Positions 47,001-55,089 of a DNA stretch of 64,000 nt are shown here, piece by piece. Below the pieces are notes generated by a model. That model saw nothing but the letters and a program-made list of their open reading frames with translations. It did not search any database and had not been told where the DNA came from. A program made the position numbers and the translations under genes. Origin of the DNA: Apostichopus japonicus (Eukaryota; Echinodermata; Holothuroidea; Aspidochirotida; Stichopodidae); NCBI RefSeq assembly GCF_037975245.1, contig NC_092572.1, positions 6,277,501 through 6,341,500 of the forward strand. Direction: 5' to 3'. Position 1 is the first letter of the stretch; each line of letters begins with the position of its first letter.

Positions 47001-49396
47001 TGAATAGGGAACTTCAATCAAGAGCGGTCCTGGTAATGTGCGAAGATATCAAAACTGCAGACGAACTTCGAAAGGAAATAGAAGAGAACTGTAAACCACG
47101 AAAAATTATTATGTATACTCGAAACTCAACTGACGAAGAAATGATGGTTAATGAAAAATTATGTCAAGGTCATGTTGTACTAGCTACAAATCTTGCTGGG
47201 AGAGGAACTGATATTAAGGTATCAGATGAAGTCAATGCCAATAGTGGACTACATTTAATTTTAACGTTCTTACCTATGAACTCAAGAGTTGAGCGGCAAG
47301 CTAGAGGTCGAACAGCAAGGGGAGGAAACCCTGGATCTACAGAGCTTATTATACTTAGCCAAGATTTGCACAAAGGATTATCTAATGTGCATGCCATTCA
47401 TGCCGTGAAACTAAATCGAGAAAAATTAGAAAAGAAAGGGATGAAAATTTTTGAAACTAACACCAAGAATGTCCTTAAGAAAGACAGTCTTTTTGAGCAA
47501 TATTGTATCTTTTTACAAGAGCTGAGACGTAACTATAAGCAAGAGAATAGGAGCATTCTGAAAGAGATTTTACACTTACTTCATGAAAAATGGGGTATTT
47601 GGCTGAAAATAAATTCGACAAGCGATGCATTTTACAATTTACAAGAACAACTACGAAAAGAGGTAACCATGATATTTAAAGATGAGCAGAAAAAATGTAA
47701 CGCGTACAGTATGATTAAGATTGGAAATGTTTTTATGCTAGATAATAAATACAGTGAGGCGATTAAATATTATGACAGCGTGATAACAGATTCAAACAGA
47801 TGGTCGGTAGTCGCTTACTACAACAAGGCTTTTTGTGTTTTGAAATGTGAAAGTAAGGAACCTCTAAAAATTAAGGAACCTCTAAAAATTGCCATCGAAT
47901 GTCTTGAAAATGCCTCAAATAAACTTCAAACCTACTTTCACGAGGTCACCGTTACCTTGACCTGCTGCAGAAATAGTACTGTTGAAAAAAATAAAGGTGC
48001 TATATCTAATCCGCTCGTCGATCAAGCGCAGAATCGAATTCAAATTCTCAATTTCTTTCAAGAATCAATAGAAAAACTTGTTCTAGAGCTTACGGCAATT
48101 GATGGAAGTAAACCATTCACACCTAGCACTGTGAAGTGCAAACATATCTGGTCTTTACTCGGGGACTTTCGGCAAGGAACTAGAGCTACTTGCATATTCA
48201 TTGAGAAGGAATTAAACTGTTTGCAAGATATGGGTATTTTGCAATTATATGCTCTTAATAATAGACCTTGGTATAGATCTGATCGGTTTCTTCTTTGTGT
48301 TGTAGGAGTAAGTCAAATAGCGATCGGTTGTCTACTTTTACAACTTTCTTGCGGGACACTGGTGACAATCGGTCCGGAATTAATAGGTGAGGGTATAAAG
48401 GACATATTAAATGCGGGTTTTTTTGATCCAGTGAGAGAATATTCGTGGGAGAAATGGGGTATGGAAAAGGGTATGAGCCTTGCGTTGATATGTCTCACGC
48501 CCATGGCTACTCACTATGGTGGAAAAGTAAAAGCACTCATTTTCCCTGGTAGTAAAAAAGTAAGTGGTCTCAAAACTGCTGCAGAAAATGTTGGAGAGAG
48601 TGTCGTAAAAAACAAAGATCAGTTACTAACTGCTGGCAAAGTTATCGCTAAAAAGTTTATTTCACAGCTTGCTTGTAAAGTAGGCAAACCATATATCGAT
48701 TCAAACGTGTCAAAAACTTTGACTATCGTAATCAATCAATTAAAATTTCAAATTTGTTCACAAATTAAGAAATTTCTTCAAACAGAGACGTTATTTCGAT
48801 CAACTGTACAAAGATATATATCTAAAACACAGACCGCGCTGACTGATAGTGATATTCGGATCGAAATCGAAATTATGTATACAAAAAGCATGGAAAGAGC
48901 AATGGACGAATGTGCTAAACATGTAGAATGGCAGCGATTGGTAATGGGTAAAGTTGTGATGATTGTCAACTGGGTACCAAATGTGGGAGGGACCAGTTCT
49001 GCAGGATTAATATTGGAACTTTTGGCACAATATAAGCAAATCTTAACATCGGCTGCATCCACTATTGTGGAAGCACATCATCTATACGACGGATTGAATA
49101 AAGTGTTCGAAGAATTTGAAAGAAACATTAGTCTTCCTCTCGCAGAAACTTCCATCCAAGAAAGTAATTGGATTAATCGATGCGAGAGAAAAGCTCGTAA
49201 GATTCTTGATAGATGTGCTCCTAAATTGACCGAAATTATTTGTGAGGGTGTAGTCAGTATCATAAAAGCACCTCTATCTGAGATGATTTTTAACCATACT
49301 AACTCTGCAGTAAATTCCGTCTTAGAGGAGAATATGGGAGACGATTCTGACACCGGTGACACAATCAGCGTTGAACAAGATTCGGAAGCTACGTAA
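44015..49396 (+). CDS. animal SecA-like DEAD motor protein, large single coding exon
   Basis: The open frame starts upstream at a TTG, but a strong acceptor ends at 44000 and the first ATG after it (44015) gives MGNQQSTNRA, a consensus N-myristoylation start; I take this start, 1793 residues. In that numbering, CxxC pairs (CEKC, CSPC) lie within the first 65 residues. DVQL is near 506, Walker A GTGEGKS at 529 and Walker B VIVDEVDSMLLD near 632-643. WGDGLQQFLEMKH is near 901, GVTATLGF near 941, ATNLAGRGTDI near 1056-1066 and RQARGRTARGG near 1093. These match bacterial and plastid SecA motor motifs in order, including the preprotein cross-linking region (TGEGKT, VDEVDS, W.DGL.Q.iE.K, GMTGT, TNMAGRGTDI, QLRGRSGRQG). 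A TPR-like pair follows near 1234-1290, then a hydrophobic glycine-rich module near 1426-1500 and a helical, acidic C-terminus. The roughly 480-residue N-terminal region is unrecognised. It should be an ATPase; its substrate is unknown. Confidence 0.9.
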   Translation: MGNQQSTNRACEKCNILLPHTDSQRNQYIEETEYVVYNFLSAGKYFRSVNSTNSYVCSPCFFNALRDLYERRNETRFDLRFEDELTSAQVEKIQEHVIHDVFVDEFRSQHAFNLTVDDEDICDGRSNSIDRLCLIELTKQVWQEESPVSESSLKKLRSNDITTSKKLTDKLVPSLLYSYLYSRYTFKFFLTLESHNVMRASEDYLRSLQKPSCSLDKLKNELFGKSNNDLTWLRLFLVDLYVHMSKVSPSDRTMISHYLACLLNQCFNDVTANSNDRVMFTVCIIQTVIYITLNGKSVYEDEIILCFLRTMLKEATSHCILWSAECKHIFIREKLRFLSLHNFSRHCYLIYSSTFWNIDKIEELLDIILQKTQLKETIDIFNLIKAHGLTPSDKTLSKLKSCQDINHVLKHMTNTESETTLNAIFDELREKGYSTELLSTVRFICLEVRNVFDKVCEGSFSTILLEEEVKKHTRFLSRHTRLRSLVNIMASVSYGVNHFLRYRPRDVQLISCIIMILTGETQGRLLEIGTGEGKSCVIAMLAISLTLFRPGKSIDIVTSSSVLAKRDFRQWQKLYQFFDVSFGTNTSFRSSDNSSCYQNTVVLGTVGSFSSDFLRHELQQTDSKGMSKFQIVIVDEVDSMLLDRGIHFTYLSQDITGMRHLEPLISMIWYRVSELTRTETIEGNIFWQMGQLAFYQFCLNLLERISQSVNQISALFNRAEERGILPKEFRSEILLQLETVPGQIPKCITDISDEKVKKFLELCERRSNIRFVFYKTTKKGICERISCKKENPKSGKTEVKVMLLGKGMVCELNDYTETEPIDVIRETVLSQIDFEDDGKDIDKLPIPSYYKDLVMSQITVWICNAFEAKTMQLERDYLIKQELIYPVDYKFTGIIESNKKWGDGLQQFLEMKHSLALSPMAVITNFMSYITFFKKYEQIYGVTATLGFEEEREFLRQKYKVSLYSIPPWMRSKLFENLGKVTYSKVDWFTEICSALNRELQSRAVLVMCEDIKTADELRKEIEENCKPRKIIMYTRNSTDEEMMVNEKLCQGHVVLATNLAGRGTDIKVSDEVNANSGLHLILTFLPMNSRVERQARGRTARGGNPGSTELIILSQDLHKGLSNVHAIHAVKLNREKLEKKGMKIFETNTKNVLKKDSLFEQYCIFLQELRRNYKQENRSILKEILHLLHEKWGIWLKINSTSDAFYNLQEQLRKEVTMIFKDEQKKCNAYSMIKIGNVFMLDNKYSEAIKYYDSVITDSNRWSVVAYYNKAFCVLKCESKEPLKIKEPLKIAIECLENASNKLQTYFHEVTVTLTCCRNSTVEKNKGAISNPLVDQAQNRIQILNFFQESIEKLVLELTAIDGSKPFTPSTVKCKHIWSLLGDFRQGTRATCIFIEKELNCLQDMGILQLYALNNRPWYRSDRFLLCVVGVSQIAIGCLLLQLSCGTLVTIGPELIGEGIKDILNAGFFDPVREYSWEKWGMEKGMSLALICLTPMATHYGGKVKALIFPGSKKVSGLKTAAENVGESVVKNKDQLLTAGKVIAKKFISQLACKVGKPYIDSNVSKTLTIVINQLKFQICSQIKKFLQTETLFRSTVQRYISKTQTALTDSDIRIEIEIMYTKSMERAMDECAKHVEWQRLVMGKVVMIVNWVPNVGGTSSAGLILELLAQYKQILTSAASTIVEAHHLYDGLNKVFEEFERNISLPLAETSIQESNWINRCERKARKILDRCAPKLTEIICEGVVSIIKAPLSEMIFNHTNSAVNSVLEENMGDDSDTGDTISVEQDSEAT
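47855..47890 (+). repeat. in-frame 18-bp tandem duplication in the SecA-like gene
   Basis: 'aaggaacctctaaaaatt' occurs twice in a row without differences, giving KEPLKIKEPLKI just after the TPR-like stretch. Confidence 0.95.
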
Positions 49397-49404
49397 TAAG
49401 GAGA

Positions 49405-49406
<2 letters not shown>

Positions 49407-49478
<72 letters not shown>
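49407..49478. repeat. (TA)n microsatellite
   Basis: A long ta run starting 11 bp after the SecA-like stop codon, followed by a T run. It lies in the presumed 3' untranslated region. Possible AATAAA signals occur near 49936 and 50036. Confidence 0.95.
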
Positions 49479-49486
<8 letters not shown>

Positions 49487-50059
49487 TTTCAAGTCATTTA
49501 AGAAATTTTTACTAACAAGATTACTACATTACCGTTGTTTGCAAAGTCAAATTTTACTTGATGAAAAAGCTATTTCAGATGATAATGATAAACACATCAT
49601 AAAAAAGCCTTTATCCTAAGATACATGAATCCCTACAATCATACATCAACTTTTTTTGTTTATAAATTCTTGAATCAAATTGATAATTCTTTCTCACTTG
49701 TATTCTAAGACCTACTTAATAATTAACGATTTTTTCAAATTTTCGAAACATACCTACCTTAATTAATATGTATTAAACAAGTATTTAACTGTAAACTTAA
49801 CCACCTAATTAAAACATATCACATTTGACCTTTTATAACATGACGCTATATGAATATTATTTTTTGGTTTTGTTTTTTTGCCACCTTTTTTCAAACTTTG
49901 AATTCAATGTACAATTTTGTTTTTCCATTTTCGTCAATAAACAATAGCTATTTCTTAAATAGCGACCATAATTGTGAAAACTTAAGTGATCGATTAACCA
50001 AGTATATTAGAGTAATACCAATTTCGAAATATATAATAAACATTCCCACGCAGCAGATA

Positions 50060-50740
50060 ATCAAGGTATAACTGAATCAGGACAAATACATAGTGACTCC
50101 GAAAATCTAAACATCAAAAAGAGAAGAACAACTAGAAAATGTTGCGTAAAGGTTATTGTAAGAAATGGGAGAGCGAGTTTTGCACTTCTGAAGATATTTC
50201 CCCACCTGCAGTAAGAATTTAAACTTATTGAAGAATGCATTTGTATTTGGAATACCACTGTTCAATTTTTTCCCTGATAAATATAATACTTCATATGAAA
50301 GATAAGGAAATTCATAGGGTGTTTTACTTGAGGACGATAACTAAAACATATATCTTGCTTAGAGAAAACATATTGTCTATTTCATATTTTCTGCTCAACA
50401 TTTAAAATAAAGTTGGAGGTAATATTACACTCCCAAAATAAATGAATAACGTTTCATCTCTTTCACCACAGAACGTACACCGTGGATTATCCTCCTCATT
50501 CAATAAAAAATGTAAATAATTAGTACGTAAAATACGATGTATAAAGCGAAACTGAAAATATTGAATCTTAGTATCTTTAAGTGACTGGAAAGGAATCTGA
50601 AAGATATCTCTCCACTGAAGCTCACCTATATTGAAGTGCAAATGAATATTATTGTTGGTAACCGCACAATTAACATCTTTGAAAGAAATGGAAAATGTTG
50701 ATGGTTTCTTCTCCTAGTGGCATAATTGCTATGTGTTACC
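50060..50740 (-). pseudogene. 3' remnant of a LINE reverse transcriptase gene
   Basis: The minus strand at 50641-50402 reads LQWRDIFQIPFQSLKDTKIQ, QYFQFRFIHRILRTNYLHFL and PRCTFCGERDETLF. This is the C-terminal 'W..iF..pf..tkdtklq.fqyRilHRil.Tn' plus zinc-ribbon-like segment typical of LINE Pol proteins. Further on, in another frame, NTNAFFNKFKFLLQ (about 50245-50205) resembles the very end of such proteins. Frame changes and stops show it is a dead 5'-truncated copy. Confidence 0.75.
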
Positions 50741-50999
50741 ATTCTAGTATAATTTCTTTATAACAATGTATATTACTGTAACGTTGGCCCACGTTGAGTC
50801 CTAATGGATATGTTAATTTGCTAATGATAGAAAATGGACATGTGAACTCTCTTACTAGGGAAAAGGCTAGAAAGTACAGAAACAAAAGATGATCCAGTTA
50901 ATCTTACTTTTATATGAACGCAACTTAGGAAAATGTAAGAATCTACAATGCAATAAAGTGAATCGTAGTGTACTGTTCATTTTAAGTCGGCTGATCATC

Positions 51000-51395
51000 C
51001 GTGCGCTGAGCTTCAGTCCGCAGAATCTCAGAAGGCTGACACTCAGTCGGCAGAACTTCGGTAGGCTGACACTCAGTCGGCAGAATCTCAGTCGGCTGTC
51101 CCTCAGTACGCTGAGACTCAGTTGGCTGAATCTCAGTCGGCTTACCCCCAGTGCTCTGTGCCTCAGTCGGCAGAATCTCAGTCGGCTGTCCCTCAGTTCG
51201 CTGAACCTCAGTGATCTGACCCCCAGTCAGCTGTCCCTCAGTACGCTGAACCTCAGTTGGCTGACCCCCCCCCCCAGTGTGTTGAACGTCACTTGGCTTA
51301 CCCTCAGTGCGCCGAACCTCAGTCGGCTGACCCTCAGTGAGCTGAACGTCGGTAGGCTGTCCTTCAGTCTGCTCAACTTCAACAGCTGACCCCAG
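51000..51395. repeat. 15-bp minisatellite, about 26 units
   Basis: The consensus is close to 'ctgaccctcagtcgg'. Unit spacing is 15 bp almost throughout, with a C run near 51267-51277. Because 15 is a multiple of three and the unit lacks stops, both strands stay open for about 140-165 codons (TEGQP/TEVQR-type pentads on the minus strand). I see no start context, splice signal or other evidence of coding. Confidence 0.9.
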
Positions 51396-51997
51396 CGTTC
51401 TGATATTCAATTGTGTTACTGGCCGAAGGAAGTCCTAGATTGCCGTATCACTCTTGTCTGTTATTACTTCATGTAAACTCGTACACATACAAAGGATGGT
51501 GGTACTGAACTGGATACTAAGTATTGGTAGTTCCTTCGAACTCCGCTCGGTTGTTAATAAGTGGAAGCTGCGTACTGTCGGATCCGTCTGCTCTTTAGAA
51601 ATAGCCACCAGCCTCGATGCCTAGAAAACTGGTTGAAAGGATTACCTCCCTCCTCACGGTAGTATCTTGTTTTCTTACTCCTACGGGGATTCTACTACTA
51701 GCCGGATACGGTCCGGGGCCTTAGTTAGTAACGACCGTTACTAGTACCACAGGTACGGCCAATAAAGAAACAATCAGATTAGCCGCTACCGACCAAGGAA
51801 ACAGAAGCGATCCCTCCCGATATGTCCTCTAACTGGCAGTATATGGGATTATATTCTTTTACTTGCCAAGGTACTTAACTTTTACCAAAAATTCCCTTTT
51901 ATCTCTGACTGCTTAGGACTAAGCGACTGGTAATTGTACGTCTATTCCCTTGACGGTTGATTGTATACTCTCCCAAGCAACGTGTTTCCACGGCCAG

Positions 51998-52246
51998 TTT
52001 CCTTGGACTTATACCAAGTTCTAGCAACTCAAATTGACATATATCCTATTTTAAATCGACATATCATCGATTTAGCTCATTAGCATATCCCAAATCCCGA
52101 TTTCGGTGATGATTGACATGTGGAGATACATCACGTGTAGTCACCGAAATCGGGATTTGGAATATGTTAATGAGTTCAATAGGGTATATGTCAATTTAAA
52201 TAGGGTCAATTTGAGATGCTAGAAACTGGTATAAGTCCAAGGAAAT
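51998..52246. repeat. ~250-bp foldback (inverted repeat) element
   Basis: The left arm begins 'gtttccttggacttatacc' and reaches 'ccaaatcccgatttcggtga' (to 52109). The right arm is the inverse, 'tcaccgaaatcgggatttgg' (from 52141), ending 'ggtataagtccaaggaaat'. The arms are about 110 bp with small mismatches and the loop is about 31 bp. Confidence 0.8.
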
Positions 52247-52720
52247 TGACTTCTACCGATTTAATTCGACATATCACCGATTTAAACTGGTAGATGTCGA
52301 TTTAAATTGACATATACCGATTTATTTTACATATCATCGATTTAAATTGGTATATGTTGATTTAAATCGGTATATGTCGATTTAAACTGGTATAAGTCGA
52401 ATTAAGTTGGTATATGTCGATTTAAATTGACATATACCGATTTAATTCGACATATCATCGATTTAAACTGGTATGTGTCGATTTAAATTGACATATACTG
52501 TTTTATTTTTCTTATCATCGATTTAAATTGGTATATGTCGATTTAAATATATGATATGTCGAATTAAACTGGTATATGCCGACTGAAATCGATGATATGT
52601 AGAATTAAACTGGTATATATGCCGATTTAAATCGTTAGAAGTCAATTTAAGCTGCTGGAAACTGGTATAAGTCGAAGGAAATTGGTATATGTCGATATAA
52701 ATCGGTATGTGTCGATTCCC
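52247..52720. repeat. array of short alternating-orientation repeats
   Basis: Units such as 'gatttaaactggtatatgtc' and their inverses 'gacatataccgatttaa' recur every 18-40 bp. Near 52650-52690 the motif 'ctggaaactggtataagtcg' and 'aaggaaattgg' returns, matching the edge of the foldback element, so the array and the foldback share an origin. Confidence 0.75.
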
Positions 52721-53143
52721 CACGATTTGAGACTAATGGCCTGCCATACAGGGTATCCTGCGGGAAAACCTTCACGAAATTTCCACAGGTCGCACATTCT
52801 TGTTATTGGAAAGCACCACCAAAAAAATTAAATATAAAGAAAGCAGTATTCGTTACATTACATTGTTCTGGATGTGGCGCCAGATACAACGGTTTTCATA
52901 ACTTTGCATCGCAGGGCTGCATGAAATCTAACACTAGTGCCTAGGGATAACATGAATGTAATGGGCGTTCGCAAGGGGCCGGAGGGAGATGCGTCTATGA
53001 AGAGCGTTGAATATTGGACGGAACATTGATTAATAGTATTTTGCATATATAACAACATATGTGTAATATCGATATAGGGAATGAGAAATAAAGTACATAT
53101 GTATTCTTTAGTTAAAACCATTACAGATGTATTGATGTATGTA

Positions 53144-53199
53144 CTGAGTCAACATTGTCAACTAGTACTGTCTGATCAAGTCTGCCATCGACACTTCCG
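53144..53199 (-). pseudogene. truncated YWTD exon of an LDLR-family cassette
   Basis: After an acceptor (ttcaacag) the minus strand reads GSVDGRLDQTVLVDNVDS, nearly the same as the start of the exon at 62065. Similarity stops at about 53144 and the frame soon reaches a stop. The remaining roughly 50 codons of the paralogous exon, including LYWT, are gone. The adjoining intron up to 53540 still resembles the intron at 62070-62400. Confidence 0.75.
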
Positions 53200-53554
53200 C
53201 TGTTGAAGGTAAACATAAACAAAACACGGTCATTTAATTTCGCATGTGTTCATTGGAATATGAATGTGTTATTTCACATAACATTGTACGCACATCATAT
53301 ACGCTTAGAATAGCTAGATCAATATATTTGTTGCTATGGAGTTCACTAACTCGTTAACGTCTAGTTGTGACTTAAGTACTGAGTACAACAGATTCGTTAA
53401 AGACTCACCATTCACATTATATTCTTGTTAAAGGTTTAGATCAATCTGAAATCCTCAGCCCTTTAGCTAAACAAAATGATTATATGGGTAATCTGTCTTA
53501 CTCAGGTCAACGTTATTTGGAAACAGATTGCTCACAGGTTTCCTTCGTACTTAC

Positions 53555-54014
53555 ATCATTATCGTACCGTCGGTGATGTCGGACCAAAACAACATACCGT
53601 AATATACAGCAATGTCATAAGCTGCTGGATTAGTTAGATTACTGTAAATGACAATGCTTTCGTTTGAGGGGATGTTGAACTTCTTGATGCTATGACCGTG
53701 GACATATAAGAAGAGTGGAGGACTTCCGAGTGCCTTACATTTGGTGTGATTCGATAATTCGAATCCTTCAGAGCAGCTGCATAAGAAACCTCCGATCACG
53801 TTTACACACTCCTGACTGCACTTGTGTAGTGTCCATTCTTTGCACTCATCAATATCTACACAGGTACCATTCGTGGACGGTTGGTAACCGGGTTTACAAC
53901 CAACTCATCCATCGCCATCCACGAACTGGGCAATGCCATCATTCACCTGATCAGAAGGTATACAGGTGCCATCCATGCAAGCAAACTCTTTATTTGCACA
54001 TTCTACGCTCTGTA
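53555..54014 (-). pseudogene. LDLR-family exon: LDLa + EGF + propeller start, with stop codon
   Basis: The exon lies between an acceptor (atatacag) and a consensus donor (gtaagtac). It encodes an LDLa-like segment (CMDGTCIPSDQVNDGIAQ), a calcium-binding EGF (DIDECKEWTLHKCSQECVN) and the first propeller strands (LFWSDITDGTIM). After removing two split-codon bases at each end it is 456 bp, so the frame is preserved. An in-frame TGA replaces residues after VDGDG, and one LDLa cysteine is phenylalanine. Its paralogue at 62.4-62.9 kb lacks this stop. Confidence 0.8.
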
Positions 54015-54821
54015 CTGTATATTGTCAGAAAACAAACAATTTAATCGAATAAATAATGTAAGCTGAGGAACATGTTGGCATTAAGGTCTCTGCTGCATGT
54101 TATATGACTCGTCAGCACATGTAGCTATTGCACATTTCAAATAATTTAAACTATAAGGACCAATCATTCTACCGTAACGATATTGAGGTTAACAGACCGT
54201 AAAATTATACTAGTATACTTGGTGATTGATTAAGTCCAATAAAAAGTCCTACCGCAAATTTCTGTTCTCTCATCTTTCCCCGTTTTGATAATCATTAGAT
54301 CAATCTCATAGGAATGCGGGAATAGGAATAGGAATTCCGCGGCAGTGCACCCACTGAGCTAATCTTCAATAAATGGTATACAATATATAACCTAATGTTT
54401 CATTGTTCTCGTTTCCGATTGTTCTTGAAATTCATAGGTATCGCATTATCTAGTACAAAATTACAATAAGTGAAGGAATTCCAACTGCTATTCGATAATC
54501 CAAAAGGAACACTTCCACCCTCTCCTTAACATGAGTGATAGAAAATGGTGTTATAAACTTGTTCTGAAAGGTATTCAGTCAGCAACTGTACATGATACAC
54601 TCCAACTAGTGTTTACAATGTTCTGTGGCATACAACAGTTAAATTTGTAGAACTATTGCTTTTCTTTATATTGTGAATGACTGTGTCGTTTCATTACACT
54701 GAAGAAGACTAAATGGATAACGAAGGTGCCAAAAAAATAAAAAAATAAACTGTGAACATTTTTTCATCTTAATCTACTATAATATTCAAAAAGTATTTTT
54801 ACTAAACAAATTCAACCTTAC

Positions 54822-54959
54822 TGCAATTCCTTTCCTTTCTCCTTTCCTTTCCTTTTTCTGCAGGTTCAGCGCCTCCACAATCATTTTGACCATCACACTT
54901 CCTTTTCACTGGAATGCACTTTCCGTTACCATAATCAATTTTATCACTAGAACACTGGC
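54822..54959 (-). CDS. LDLR-family exon: single LDLa repeat
   Basis: A 138-bp symmetrical exon with acceptor 'tttttcttttgcag' and donor 'gtaagg'; both phases match the neighbouring exons. It encodes one LDL-receptor class A repeat, including GKCIPVKRKCDGQNDC. The usual acidic calcium-binding tail (DGSDE-like) is replaced by AEPAEKGKERRKERNC, encoded by a purine-rich ggaaa-type repeat, so calcium binding by this module is doubtful. On the gene's strand it lies just upstream of the stop-containing exon at 53.6-54.0 kb. Confidence 0.75.
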
Positions 54960-55089
54960 CTGCAAAAGAAAAACAAGCTCTTTTATCAGACCGAACGAAT
55001 TGAGGACACAACATGGAGCTTTTAAGTATGTTTACTTTCATTTTACAATCCCTCAGAAACGGCAGAATCTATTTTAAGTAGTGCAATCT

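Noticed and set aside
43898-49396. Bacterial contamination as the source of the SecA-like frame
   Set aside because: It is flanked by animal-type DNA, starts after a consensus splice acceptor, has no ribosome-binding site or operon neighbours, is three times SecA size with TPR-like and animal-type C-terminal parts, and is followed by a TA microsatellite.
50889-51410. 166- and 142-codon frames on opposite strands
   Set aside because: Both are by-products of a 15-bp minisatellite without stops; no splice or start evidence.
52858-53121. 87-codon minus-strand frame beside the truncated YWTD exon
   Set aside because: It does not continue the propeller sequence and has no recognisable similarity.
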